Shown here: positions 49,955 to 58,254 of the stretch, piece by piece | How the letters are laid out: each line of letters begins with the position of its first letter | Numbering within the stretch: position 1 is the stretch's first letter | Assembly: GCF_004795035.1 (NCBI RefSeq) | Contig: NZ_SSBK01000013.1 | Location: 106,687-170,686 of the forward strand | DNA: 64,000 nt | Direction of reading: 5' to 3' | Origin: Streptomyces sp. A0958 | GTDB lineage: Bacteria; Actinomycetota; Actinomycetes; Streptomycetales; Streptomycetaceae | The notes under the pieces: generated by a model | Told to the model about the DNA's origin: nothing | The model's database searches: none | The model's input: the letters and a program-made list of their open reading frames with translations, nothing else | Made by a program: the position numbers and the translations under genes

Positions 49955-50278
49955 CTGCGTCCCTCTGTCCCCGCTCCCTTGCCGCCGCCCGGTCCGTCAC
50001 CGTCCCGGGCGAGCCCCATCGTCCCACGCACCACCGACACCCGGCGGACCGGTCGGGCGGGGCCTTATACCCCGGACCCACCGGTCGCCGCTGCGCTCAA
50101 TTCGGCCGTTTCCGGCCGGGAGGGTGACGGGGCTTCCGGACGCCGTACGCCGAGGCCAGGGACGTATGCCGGTGTCACGGGTGCGAGCCGGGCCGGGGGC
50201 TGTTCCGGCCACGGCGGCGGAGCGCCGATTGACGCGGCGTTGATCAGTCGTTTATCGCGGCAGGGCACTGTGGCTCCC
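49955..50278. promoter_or_regulatory. intergenic region upstream of the whiB-like gene
   Basis: These 324 bp separate the divergent helicase and WhiB-like genes. The right end (50225-50265) is AT-richer (GATCAGTCGTTTATCG), and probably holds the whiB promoter. I see no gene, hairpin or convincing -10/-35 elsewhere. Confidence 0.35.
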
Positions 50279-50533
50279 ATGCCGATCAACACCGCGACCG
50301 ACCCCGCCTTCGCCTGGCAGGAGACAGCCCTGTGCGCGCAGGCGGGTCCCGAGTTCTTCTTCCCCGCCCCGGGCAGCTCCACCCGGGAGGCCAAGCAGCT
50401 CTGCAACGCCTGCGAAGGACGGCAGGCCTGCCTGGAGTACGCCCTCGACAACGACGAGCGCTTCGGCGTGTGGGGCGGCCTCTCCGAGAAGGAACGGGAA
50501 CGTCTGCGCAGAGTTGGCCGAGCACAGGCGTGA
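50279..50533 (+). CDS. WhiB-family iron-sulfur transcription factor
   Basis: The 84-aa protein has the four-cysteine WhiB arrangement: Cys in ETALCAQ (about residue 18), then CNACEGRQAC (CxxC-x5-C, about 40-49). The conserved FGVWGG turn and a basic C-terminal helix (EKERERLRRVGRAQA) for DNA binding follow. Wbl proteins bind a [4Fe-4S] cluster and act with the major sigma factor. It is a chromosomal stand-alone gene with ATG 50279. I cannot assign it to a particular Wbl subgroup. Confidence 0.95.
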   Translation: MPINTATDPAFAWQETALCAQAGPEFFFPAPGSSTREAKQLCNACEGRQACLEYALDNDERFGVWGGLSEKERERLRRVGRAQA

Positions 50534-50621
50534 GCCCGGCCGGCCCGTGCGAGACTCCGGCGTTCCGTACTTCTTCGGCCTGCGGGTTTCCGTGATCGCT
50601 GCGGCGTCCGCCGGCCGGGGG

Positions 50622-51563
50622 TCATGACGGGATGTGGAACGTCTCGCCGTACATCTTCCACGTCAGCGGCGGCTCCAGATCCAGGTTCTCGTCCTCCAGG
50701 AAGACACGCTGGGTCGTGTCGATGCGCGAGGTGTCGTGCTGGTTCTTCTTCGACTTCATCACGGCCCGCGCGGAGTCCAGGAAGATGTCCAGATACGCCG
50801 ACTCGTCCCCGCCCTCGGCGACCGTGTCCGCCTCCGCCAGCGCCGCCTTCCGGATGCCGTAGAAGGAGTCCGCCTCGTGCCCGGGCCCCTGGAGCACCAT
50901 GGCGTCGAAGTAGATGAACTGGCCCAGCGTGCCGAGCCCGTCCAGCTTCGCCAGCCGCACCGCGGGCTCGAAGTACTGCTTGTCGCGGACCTCGTCCTGC
51001 GCCTCGCGGAACGCCGGGTCCTCGGCCGCCTTCTTCCACGCACCCGTGAAACCCGGGTCCAGCCCCTCGTGCGAACCGGTGCCGTCGACCTTGCGCAGCG
51101 CCGGGACGAACGGCGCCAGCGGACTGTCCGGATGGTCCTTGGTGTACGCCTCGACGAACGTCAGCATGTCGTGCGTACCCGAGCAGAACCCGACGATGCC
51201 CGCCGCGTAGCCGGTGCCGTCGCCGCTGTCCTCGATCGTCGCGTACTGGGTGCGCCAGTCCAGTGTGGAACCCTCCGCACTGGCCAGCAGCTTCCACGCG
51301 ATCTCGCGCATCGCCGGAGTGGCGAGCCCGGCCGGTGCCCGGTCGACCTTCTCGTTCATCTGCCGGCGCTCCTCCTCGTCCGCCGCCGCGAACGGGTCGG
51401 GGTTCGCCGGGCCGGCGGCCGACGCCTCGGCCGTGGGGGAGTCCTTGGGCAGTGCGGCGTCGCCGCCGCTGTTGAAGACGAGGGAGACGGCTATCGCTAT
51501 CGGCGCACCGATGAGAACAACGCGGGTCACAGGTTTCACCGGCACAGAGTACGGTCCCCACAC
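50622..51563 (-). CDS. secreted chitosanase, GH46 family
   Basis: The 313-aa protein has an N-terminal hydrophobic signal or anchor (VVLIGAPIAIAVSLVF, about residues 14-29) and a GH46 catalytic domain (about 80-310). The hallmark segment is WRTQYATIEDSGDGTGYAAGIVGF, quoted here as two parts WRTQYATIEDSGDG and TGYAAGIVGF; it contains the Asp/Glu pair region of the family. GH46 enzymes endo-hydrolyse chitosan with inversion. The GTG at 51561-51563 is the longest start; a later GTG is possible. It lies 115 bp after the desaturase gene on the same strand but beyond a terminator hairpin. Confidence 0.85.
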   Translation of the reverse strand: MWGPYSVPVKPVTRVVLIGAPIAIAVSLVFNSGGDAALPKDSPTAEASAAGPANPDPFAAADEEERRQMNEKVDRAPAGLATPAMREIAWKLLASAEGSTLDWRTQYATIEDSGDGTGYAAGIVGFCSGTHDMLTFVEAYTKDHPDSPLAPFVPALRKVDGTGSHEGLDPGFTGAWKKAAEDPAFREAQDEVRDKQYFEPAVRLAKLDGLGTLGQFIYFDAMVLQGPGHEADSFYGIRKAALAEADTVAEGGDESAYLDIFLDSARAVMKSKKNQHDTSRIDTTQRVFLEDENLDLEPPLTWKMYGETFHIPS

Positions 51564-51619
51564 CCCTGAAGGGGCCCTGTCCCCGCACGGCGCGACCGGC
51601 CCGGGACCGACGCCCTGCC

Positions 51620-51645
51620 GGGCGGCGGCCGGTGAGCCGCCGCCC
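51620..51645 (-). terminator. hairpin terminator after the desaturase gene
   Basis: A perfect 9-bp stem (51620-51628 GGGCGGCGG with 51637-51645) closes an 8-nt loop, 34 bp past the desaturase stop. Confidence 0.65.
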
Positions 51646-51678
51646 CCGCCCGGGACCGGGGGCGGCGCTCCCGCGCGA

Positions 51679-52653
51679 TCAGCCCTGGGCGCGGGCCGCC
51701 AGCCGGGCCTTGCGCGCGGCGAGCTTCTCGTCGAACTTCGCGGCCTCGCCGTCCAGCCCGCTCATGTACAGGCCGAGCTCCTCCTGCGCCTGCAGACCCT
51801 CCGGGCCGAGGCCGTCGATGTCGAGGACCTTCAGGTAGCGCAGCACCGGCTGGATCACGTCGTCGTGGTGGATGCGCATGTTGTAGATCTCGCCGATCGC
51901 CATCTGCGCTGCGGCCCGCTCGAAGCCGGGCATGCCGTGGCCGGGCATCCGGAAGTTGACGACGACATCGCGCACGGACTGCATCGTCAGGTCCGGGGCC
52001 AGCTCGAAGGCGGCGCCGAGGAGGTTGCGGTAGAAGACCATGTGAAGGTTCTCGTCGGTCGCGATGCGGGCCAGCATGCGGTCGCAGACCGGGTCGCCCG
52101 ACTGGTGCCCGGTGTTGCGGTGCGAGACCCGGGTCGCCAGCTCCTGGAAGGCCACGTAGGCCACGGAGTGCAGCATCGAGTGCCGGTTGTCGGACTCGAA
52201 GCCCTCCGACATGTGCGCCATCCGGAACTGCTCCAGCTTGTCCGGGTCGACCGCGCGCGAGGTGAGCAGGTAGTCGCGCATCACGATGCCGTGCCGGCCC
52301 TCCTCGGCCGTCCAGCGGTGCACCCAGGTGCCCCAGGCGCCGTCGCGGCCGAAGAGGGAGGCGATCTCGTGGTGGTAGCTGGGGAGGTTGTCCTCGGTGA
52401 GGAGGTTCACCACCAGGGCGATCTTGCCGATGTCGGTGACCTTGGACTGGTCGGCCCGCCAGGCCTCGCCGTCCTCGAAGACACCGGGGAAGTTCCGGCC
52501 GTCGGAGAACGGCACGTACTCGTGCGGCATCCAGTCCTTGGCGACCTTGAGGTGCCGGTTGAGCTCCTTCTCCACCACCTCTTCGAGGGCGTACAGGAGG
52601 TGGGCATCGGTCCACGCCTGTGAACTGCCGAGGTGGGGAGAGGTGATCGTCAC
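51679..52653 (-). CDS. acyl-ACP desaturase (soluble di-iron, DesA type)
   Basis: The 324-aa protein (GTG start) belongs to the soluble stearoyl-ACP desaturase/ferritin-like fold. Di-iron ligands are in EEGRHGIVMRDYL (ExxH) and DENLHMVFYRNLL (ExxH), with a further Glu in NLLTEDNLPSYHHEIA. It introduces a cis double bond into acyl-ACP using oxygen and ferredoxin. A near-perfect 31-bp palindrome 27 bp upstream of the GTG indicates repression by a TetR-type lipid sensor. It is transcribed alone. Confidence 0.94.
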   Translation of the reverse strand: MTITSPHLGSSQAWTDAHLLYALEEVVEKELNRHLKVAKDWMPHEYVPFSDGRNFPGVFEDGEAWRADQSKVTDIGKIALVVNLLTEDNLPSYHHEIASLFGRDGAWGTWVHRWTAEEGRHGIVMRDYLLTSRAVDPDKLEQFRMAHMSEGFESDNRHSMLHSVAYVAFQELATRVSHRNTGHQSGDPVCDRMLARIATDENLHMVFYRNLLGAAFELAPDLTMQSVRDVVVNFRMPGHGMPGFERAAAQMAIGEIYNMRIHHDDVIQPVLRYLKVLDIDGLGPEGLQAQEELGLYMSGLDGEAAKFDEKLAARKARLAARAQG

Positions 52654-52679
52654 GGGGGCTCCTGGGGACGGGAGAATTA

Positions 52680-52710
52680 CCTACGGACTCGTAGGTTACG
52701 AGACCGTAGG
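52680..52710. promoter_or_regulatory. 31-bp palindromic operator of the desaturase gene
   Basis: CCTACGG (52680-52686) pairs with CCGTAGG (52704-52710), and ACTCGTA (52687-52693) pairs with TACGAGA (52697-52703) at 6 of 7 positions around a GGT centre. The unit CTACG/CGTAG recurs four times. Confidence 0.8.
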
Positions 52711-52756
52711 TTAAGGCGACGTTAAGGCCCCCGCCAAGCCGTCCACTCGGAGCGTG

Positions 52757-52880
52757 GACCTCGGTGTGCGGCAGCTCGACCCGGAACCCGTCGTCGTCGC
52801 GCACCGCCTCGACGGCGTCGTCCAGGCGCTGCTTCGCCTCGGCCGGCCGGCCCGCGTGCGTCCACGCGGGCCCGGGGTCA
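52757..52880 (-). pseudogene. possible N-terminally truncated gene remnant
   Basis: On the minus strand, in a frame offset from the SsgA-like gene, a stretch of about 40 codons reads (in part) WTHAGRPAEAKQRLDD and VELPHTEVHA with nearly all G/C third positions. It then loses coding character near 52757. It has no convincing start (only a GTG at 52802-52804) and no ribosome-binding site, and reads on into the desaturase promoter. It may be the 3' relic of a lost gene. The evidence is codon bias only. Confidence 0.25.
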
Positions 52881-53291
52881 GCGGGAGCCGAACAGCTCCG
52901 TCAGATTCCGGTCCAGGTCCAGGAACCGGCGCTCGTGGCCGCAGGGCACCAGCTGCTGCGCCCGCCGCAGGAAGCGGCGCAGATCCGCCGTGCGCACGTG
53001 CACCATGGCGATCCCCTCGGCGGCGTGGAACTCCAGCACCGTGCGGTCGTAGCCGAATGGTCTGATCCGCACGTCGCCGAGGCCGGACGGAACCTCCATC
53101 CCGGCGGCGAGCAGTTCCCGGGAGAACTCCCAGGACACCTCCGTCCCCTCCAGCGTCGCCGGCGCGGGGAACGCCATGCGCACGGCGAAGGGGTCCGCGC
53201 GGTCGTAGCTCAGGACGGCGGGCAGGGTCTCCATCTGCGGCGCGGACGCAACCATGCGGGCCTGTACGGACTGTTCGATGACCGTGGACAC
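52878..53291 (-). CDS. SsgA-like sporulation/cell-division protein (SALP)
   Basis: The 137-aa protein starts at GTG 53289-53291 behind GGGAG. It shows the SALP core: LSYDRADPFAVRMAF, VSWEFSRELLAAGM, GDVRIRPFGYDRTVLEF and the terminal DLDRNLTELFGSR. SALPs control septum placement and peptidoglycan processing during Streptomyces sporulation. The N-terminus VSTVIEQ and overall pattern look closest to the SsgD subgroup, from memory. It is a single gene. Confidence 0.93.
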   Translation of the reverse strand: MSTVIEQSVQARMVASAPQMETLPAVLSYDRADPFAVRMAFPAPATLEGTEVSWEFSRELLAAGMEVPSGLGDVRIRPFGYDRTVLEFHAAEGIAMVHVRTADLRRFLRRAQQLVPCGHERRFLDLDRNLTELFGSR

Positions 53292-53465
53292 GAACCTGCT
53301 CCCTCTCGCGACCGGACGAACGGTTCCCGGCACTCGTACAGACGACGGAAGTCGCAGATCCGTGCATCGGGAGGCGGCGTGAGCTGCATCACCGCACACC
53401 GCTGCCTGTTCACGTGCCCCGTTCCGGCCGGTGCACCCGGGGTGAGTTTGTTCCGGTGCGAAAGG

Positions 53466-53759
53466 TCAGAGCTGCTGACGGTACGGGGCGAGCGCGTCCG
53501 AGGTCTTCGTGGCGATGAACTCGGTGATCCGGTACGCGCAGACACCCTGGACGGCGAAGGGGTCGGTCGCCGCCAGCCGTTCGATCGCCGCCCGGTCGTC
53601 GCCGACCGCGAGGATCACTCCGCCGTCCCGGGGGTTCTTGCGCCCGGAGGCGATGAACACCCCTGCCGCGTACTGGGCGTCGAGCCAGGCGACGTGCTCC
53701 CCCAGCACTGCGTCGACGCGGTCCAGCGGGGCGGTGTACGACAGCTCAAGTACGAACAT
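53466..53759 (-). CDS. YciI-family protein
   Basis: The 97-aa protein matches the YCII ferredoxin-like fold. It begins MFVLELSYTAPLDRVDAVLGEHVAWL, quoted by its ends, with the His-Asp pair region typical of the family (EHVAWLDAQYAAG) and closes with DPFAVQGVCAYRITEF. YciI proteins are small, mostly uncharacterised enzymes or binding proteins. It is divergent from endonuclease V with 56 bp between. Confidence 0.93.
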   Translation of the reverse strand: MFVLELSYTAPLDRVDAVLGEHVAWLDAQYAAGVFIASGRKNPRDGGVILAVGDDRAAIERLAATDPFAVQGVCAYRITEFIATKTSDALAPYRQQL

Positions 53760-53815
53760 GATCTCCAGGCTACTGGAGGGGACCGGCCGCCCGGGGCCTT
53801 AGGGTTGGCGGCATC

Positions 53816-54493
53816 ATGACAGCCCTTCAGATGCCTGCCGACGCGGCCGGGGCCCGGGCGATCCAGGACGCCCTGCGCACCCGGGTGGTCCTCGACGAGC
53901 CGGGCCCGCCGCCGGGCACGGGCCGGGTCACCGGGGTCGACGTCGCCTACGACGACGAACGCGACGTCGTGGCGGCGGCGGCCGTCGTGCTCGACGCCGC
54001 CACGCTGGAGGTGGTGGCCGAGGCCACCGCCGTCGGCCGCGTCACCTTCCCGTACGTCCCGGGGCTGCTCGCCTTCCGCGAGATCCCGACCGTGCTCGCC
54101 GCCCTGGAGTCCCTGCCGGCCGACCCCGGCCTTGTCGTCTGCGACGGATACGGCAGGGCCCACCCCCGCCGCTTCGGGCTCGCCAGCCACCTCGGCGTCC
54201 TCACCGGGCTCCCGGTCATCGGCGTCGCCAAGAACCCGTTCACCTTCACCTACGAGCAGCCGGGCCCCCGGCGCGGGGACCAGTCGCCGCTGCTGGACGG
54301 GGAGGAGGAGGTCGGCCGGGCGGTGCGCACCCAGGACGGCACCAAACCGGTCTACGTCTCCGTCGGCCACCGCACCGGCCTCGACAACGCCGTCGCCCAC
54401 ACCCTCCGGCTGGCCCGGGACTTCCGCCAGCCGGAGACCACTCGCAGGGCCGACGCGCTGTGCCGCCGCGCCCTGCGCGAGGCCACCGCCTGA
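53816..54493 (+). CDS. nfi: endonuclease V
   Basis: The 225-aa protein cleaves DNA 3' of deoxyinosine and so starts repair of deaminated adenine. Catalytic and binding parts are visible: GVDVAYDD (first metal Asp, about residue 42), PYVPGLLAFREIP (substrate wedge, Glu), VCDGYGRAHPRRFGLASHLG (metal Asp, about residue 109), KPVYVSVGHRTGLDNA (His-rich closing motif). Start ATG 53816. It is a single gene. Confidence 0.95.
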   Translation: MTALQMPADAAGARAIQDALRTRVVLDEPGPPPGTGRVTGVDVAYDDERDVVAAAAVVLDAATLEVVAEATAVGRVTFPYVPGLLAFREIPTVLAALESLPADPGLVVCDGYGRAHPRRFGLASHLGVLTGLPVIGVAKNPFTFTYEQPGPRRGDQSPLLDGEEEVGRAVRTQDGTKPVYVSVGHRTGLDNAVAHTLRLARDFRQPETTRRADALCRRALREATA

Positions 54494-54505
54494 CGCAGGG
54501 GTACG

Positions 54506-55696
54506 TCAGCGCACCGCCGCCACCCGGAAGCGCAGCCCGGCCGCCCGAAGCCGCTCCAGCAGCGCGTCGCCCATCGCGGTGGCCGTCGTGACCTGCCCCG
54601 AGGTGGCGGGCAGCTCGTCCAGCGCCAGGCACAGCGCCGACTCCGCGAGCATCTTCGCCGTCTCGTCGTAGCCCGGGTCGCCGCCCGACACCTCCGTGAA
54701 CACCCGCCGTCCGCCGCCCTCGCCGACGAACCGGACCGTGAACCAGCTGCGCCGCCTGCGCTCCGCGTCCGGGCCCGCGCCGGGCTCGTAGCGCCCCAGC
54801 AGCCAGTCCCGCGCGGCCGGCACCTGCGCCGCGCCGAGCAGCGCGCCGAGGGCCGCCGTTCCGCCGAGCGCCACCGGCAGGTGCTTGACGGAGGCGTAGT
54901 GGCGGTAGCGGAAGTCGGGGCCGTACCGGGCCAGCGCACGCGCCGAGCGGGCGACGATCTGCGCGTCGAGCGTCGGCAGCGGAAGCGCCCAGGTTCCGGT
55001 CTCCGCGCTGAAGCGGGGGCGGCCGAGCGGGGCGCGGACGCGGCGGCCGGCCAGCCGCGGCTCGTGCAGCCGGCGCTCCTTCGCGGCGCGCAGCATCTGC
55101 GGGCCCCGGCCCATCGCGGTGAGCGCCGAGGCGAACGTACCGCCGGAGAAGACGGCGTTGCTGCGGACGAACCCGTCGATGCGCAGCGGCACGTCCTCGG
55201 GCAGCTGCCGGACCGTGAAGTACGCGCCGAGGTCGTGCGGTACGGAGTCGAAACCGCAGGCGTGCACGATGCGGGAGCCCGTCTCGCGCGCCCGGGTGTC
55301 GTGCTCCAGGAACATCCGGTCGGCGAACTCCGGCTCGCCCGAGAGGTCCGTGTAGTCCGTCCCGGCCTCCGCGCAGGCGGCGACCAGCTTCTCGCCGTAC
55401 CAGACGTACGGGCCGACGGTCGTGGCTACCACATGGGCGGACTCGGCCAGCGCGCGCAGCGACCCGGCGTCGTCCGCGTCCGCCTCCAGCAGCGGGAGGT
55501 CCGCGCAGCGCGGATCGAGGGCGGTCAGCCGGGTGCGCAGCCGCTCCAGCTTGGCGCGGTCGCGTCCGGCCAGGGCCCAGCGGCAGCCGTCCGGGGCGTG
55601 GGAGGCGAGATATTCGGCGGTGAGCACGCCCACGAAGCCGGTGGCGCCGAAAAGGACTACGTCGTAGGGGCGTGCGGCCCCGTTCTGCCTGTTCAC
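54506..55696 (-). CDS. saccharopine-dehydrogenase-like / trans-acting enoyl reductase family protein
   Basis: The 396-aa protein (GTG start) has a Rossmann N-terminus (YDVVLFGATGFVGVLTAEYL, residues 11-30; GRDRAKLERL for NADP), followed by HACGFDSVPHDLGAYF typical of saccharopine dehydrogenase-like enoyl reductases. A C-terminal helical part (LALDELPATSGQVTTATAMGDALLERL, quoted by ends) follows. Mycobacterial relatives act as trans enoyl reductases on polyketide-derived lipids. No PKS is nearby, so the substrate is unknown. It is divergent from the beta-oxidation operon. Confidence 0.88.
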   Translation of the reverse strand: MNRQNGAARPYDVVLFGATGFVGVLTAEYLASHAPDGCRWALAGRDRAKLERLRTRLTALDPRCADLPLLEADADDAGSLRALAESAHVVATTVGPYVWYGEKLVAACAEAGTDYTDLSGEPEFADRMFLEHDTRARETGSRIVHACGFDSVPHDLGAYFTVRQLPEDVPLRIDGFVRSNAVFSGGTFASALTAMGRGPQMLRAAKERRLHEPRLAGRRVRAPLGRPRFSAETGTWALPLPTLDAQIVARSARALARYGPDFRYRHYASVKHLPVALGGTAALGALLGAAQVPAARDWLLGRYEPGAGPDAERRRRSWFTVRFVGEGGGRRVFTEVSGGDPGYDETAKMLAESALCLALDELPATSGQVTTATAMGDALLERLRAAGLRFRVAAVR

Positions 55697-55868
55697 GAAA
55701 GCCTCCGCGAGGGCCGGCGCCGATAGAGCGAGCCGAGGTTAGCGCGGCCCGTCGTGGCGGTGGGCGGGCGGGAGGGGGTCATGGGGGAGTATCCATGAGT
55801 ATCCGCGAGAAGAACTAAGCGCTTGCTCGGCCCAAGGGGTTGTGCGGAGCGCGGTGCGTTCTTAGCAT

Positions 55869-55883
55869 CATCGATGTTACATC
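55869..55883 (+). promoter_or_regulatory. candidate operator of the beta-oxidation operon
   Basis: GATGT-T-ACATC (55873-55883) is a perfect dyad 27 bp before the CaiB-type start. CATCGATGT (55869-55877) also occurs at 62541-62549 upstream of the MerR regulator gene, which suggests a shared site. Confidence 0.5.
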
Positions 55884-55909
55884 AGTTGTGTCATACCGCT
55901 GGGGGCTCG

Positions 55910-57061
55910 ATGGCAACAACAGAGAACGGTCCGCGCGGCCCGCTCGCCGGGCTGCGGGTGGTGGAGCTCGCCGGCATCGGCCCCGGCCCGTTCGCCGCGA
56001 TGCTCCTGGCCGATCTGGGCGCGGACGTGGTGCGGGTCGACCGCCCCGGCGGCGCCGGACTCGGCATCGACCCGGCCCATGACCTCACCAACCGCAACAA
56101 GCGCTCCGTGCTCCTCGACCTCAAGGCCGCCGACGGCCCGGCCACCGTCCTGGACCTGGTGGAGCGCGCCGACGTCCTCATCGAGGGCTACCGGCCGGGC
56201 GTCGCCGAACGCCTCGGTGTGGGCCCCGACGCCTGCCTGGCCCGCAACCCGAAGCTCGTCTACGGGCGGATGACCGGCTGGGGCCAGGACGGGCCGCTGG
56301 CCGAGCGCGCCGGACACGACATCTCCTACATCGCGCTCACCGGCACCCTCTCCATGATCGGCAGGCCCGGTGAACCGCCCACCGTCCCGGCCAACCTGGT
56401 CGGTGACTACGCGGGCGGCTCGCTCTACCTCGTCGTCGGCATCCTCGCCGCCCTGCAGCACGCCCGTACCCCCGGCGGCACCGGACAGGTCGTCGACGCG
56501 GCGATCGTCGACGGCGCCGCCCACCTCGCCACGATGATCCACGGCATGCTCGCGGCCGGCGGCTGGCAGGACCGGCGCGGCTCCAACCTCCTGGACGGCG
56601 GCTGCCCCTTCTACGGCTCGTACGAGACCTCCGACGGCCAGTACATGGCCGTCGGCCCGCTGGAGCAGCGGTTCTACGACGAGTTCGTCCGGCTCCTGGG
56701 CCTCGGGGACACCGCCCCCGACCGGGGCGACCTCGCCCGCTGGGACGAACTGCGCACCGCCGTCGCCGACCGGTTCCGCACCCGCACCCGCGCCGAGTGG
56801 ACCGAGGTCTTCGACGGGTCGGACGCCTGTGTGGCGCCCGTCCTCTCGCTCCGCGAGGCACCGCACCACCCGCACCTCGCCGCCCGCGCCACCTTCGTGG
56901 AACACGGCGGACTCACCCAGCCCGCGCCCGCGCCCCGCTTCTCGGCCACCCCCGCATCGGTGCGCACCAGCCCGGCCCTGCCGGGCGCGGACACCGACGC
57001 CGTCGCCGCCGACTGGGACGTGCCCGGCCTGCGGACCACCCGGAAGGACACCACCGACTGA
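55910..57061 (+). CDS. CaiB/BaiF CoA-transferase-family protein (alpha-methylacyl-CoA racemase-like)
   Basis: The 383-aa protein has the family start (PLAGLRVVELAGIGPGPFAAMLLADLGADVV, quoted by ends), the catalytic Asp in ERAGHDISYIALTG (about residue 128) and the C-terminal VAPVLSLREAPHHPHLAARATF region. The GIGPGPFA motif and the length of about 380 residues favour an alpha-methylacyl-CoA racemase over a carnitine-CoA transferase. It epimerises 2-methylacyl-CoAs so that branched chains can enter beta-oxidation. ATG 55910. First gene of the operon; its TGA overlaps the next ATG. Confidence 0.9.
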   Translation: MATTENGPRGPLAGLRVVELAGIGPGPFAAMLLADLGADVVRVDRPGGAGLGIDPAHDLTNRNKRSVLLDLKAADGPATVLDLVERADVLIEGYRPGVAERLGVGPDACLARNPKLVYGRMTGWGQDGPLAERAGHDISYIALTGTLSMIGRPGEPPTVPANLVGDYAGGSLYLVVGILAALQHARTPGGTGQVVDAAIVDGAAHLATMIHGMLAAGGWQDRRGSNLLDGGCPFYGSYETSDGQYMAVGPLEQRFYDEFVRLLGLGDTAPDRGDLARWDELRTAVADRFRTRTRAEWTEVFDGSDACVAPVLSLREAPHHPHLAARATFVEHGGLTQPAPAPRFSATPASVRTSPALPGADTDAVAADWDVPGLRTTRKDTTD

Positions 57062-58203
57062 TGCAGCGGCAGATCTTCACCGAAGAGCACGACGCGTTCC
57101 GCGAGACCGTCCGCACCTTCCTCGCCAAGGAGGTCCTTCCGCACTACGAGCAGTGGGAGAAGGACGGCATCGTCTCGCGCGAGGCATGGCGGGCCGCCGG
57201 ACGGCAGGGGCTCCTCGGCCTCGCCGTGCCCGAGGAGTACGGGGGCGGCGGCAACCCCGACTTCCGCTACAGCGCCGTACTCGCCGAGGAGTTCACCCGG
57301 GCCGGCGCCCCCGGCCTCGCGCTCGGGCTGCACAACGACATCATCGGCCCCTACCTCACCGGCCTCGCGACCGACGAGCAGAAGCGGCGCTGGCTGCCCG
57401 GCTTCTGCAGCGGCGAGACCATCACCGCCATCGCCATGACCGAACCCGGCGCCGGCTCCGACCTCCAGGGCATCCGCACCACCGCCGAGGACAAGGGCGA
57501 CCACTGGCTGCTCAACGGCTCCAAGACGTTCATCTCCAACGGCATCCTCGCCGACCTCGTGGTCGTCGTCGCGAAGACCACCCCGGACGGCGGTGCCAAG
57601 GGCCTCTCGCTGATCGTCGTGGAGCGCGGCGCGGAGGGCTTCGAGCGGGGCCGCAACCTCGACAAGATCGGCCAGAAGTCCCAGGACACCGCCGAGCTGT
57701 TCTTCAACGACGTGCGCGTCCCCAAGGAGAACCTCCTCGGCGAGCGCGACGGCGCCTTCATCCACCTGATGACCAACCTGGCCCAGGAACGCATGGGCAT
57801 AGCCGTCGCCGGGATCGCCGCCGCCGAACACCTCCTGGAGATCACCACCGCGTACGTCAAGCAGCGCGAGGCGTTCGGCCGGCCGCTGTCCAAGCTCCAG
57901 CACATCCGCTTCGAGATCGCGGAGATGGCCACCGAGTGCGCGGTCACCCGTACCTTCCTGGACCGGTGCATCGTGGACCACTCCGAGGGCGCCCTGGATG
58001 CGGTGCACGCCTCGATGGCGAAGTGGTGGGCGACCGAGCTGCAAAAGCGCGTCGCCGACCGCTGCCTCCAACTGCACGGCGGCTACGGCTACATGACCGA
58101 GTACCCGGTGGCCAGGGCGTTCACCGACGGCCGCATCCAGACCATCTACGGCGGCACGACCGAGATCATGAAGGAGATCATCGGCCGCTCGCTGCTCGCC
58201 TGA
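57061..58203 (+). CDS. acyl-CoA dehydrogenase
   Basis: The 380-aa flavoprotein has AMTEPGAGSDLQGIRT, WLLNGSKTFISNGILADLVVVV and KQREAFGRPLSKLQHIRFE segments. At the usual catalytic-base position the sequence is IYGGTTEIMKEIIGRSL, with Gly instead of Glu, as in long-chain or isovaleryl-type enzymes that place the base on another helix. It starts at ATG 57061 inside the racemase stop, and works with the racemase, thiolase and FadB in fatty or branched acyl-CoA degradation. Confidence 0.94.
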   Translation: MQRQIFTEEHDAFRETVRTFLAKEVLPHYEQWEKDGIVSREAWRAAGRQGLLGLAVPEEYGGGGNPDFRYSAVLAEEFTRAGAPGLALGLHNDIIGPYLTGLATDEQKRRWLPGFCSGETITAIAMTEPGAGSDLQGIRTTAEDKGDHWLLNGSKTFISNGILADLVVVVAKTTPDGGAKGLSLIVVERGAEGFERGRNLDKIGQKSQDTAELFFNDVRVPKENLLGERDGAFIHLMTNLAQERMGIAVAGIAAAEHLLEITTAYVKQREAFGRPLSKLQHIRFEIAEMATECAVTRTFLDRCIVDHSEGALDAVHASMAKWWATELQKRVADRCLQLHGGYGYMTEYPVARAFTDGRIQTIYGGTTEIMKEIIGRSLLA

Positions 58204-58254
58204 CCTCCGCTCGCCGCACCACGCTCGCGCCACCACCCTCGAAAGGCAGCTGTC

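Noticed and set aside
52754..53065. Plus-strand 103-codon frame
   Set aside because: It is in-register antisense to the biased minus-strand frames and lacks a ribosome-binding site.
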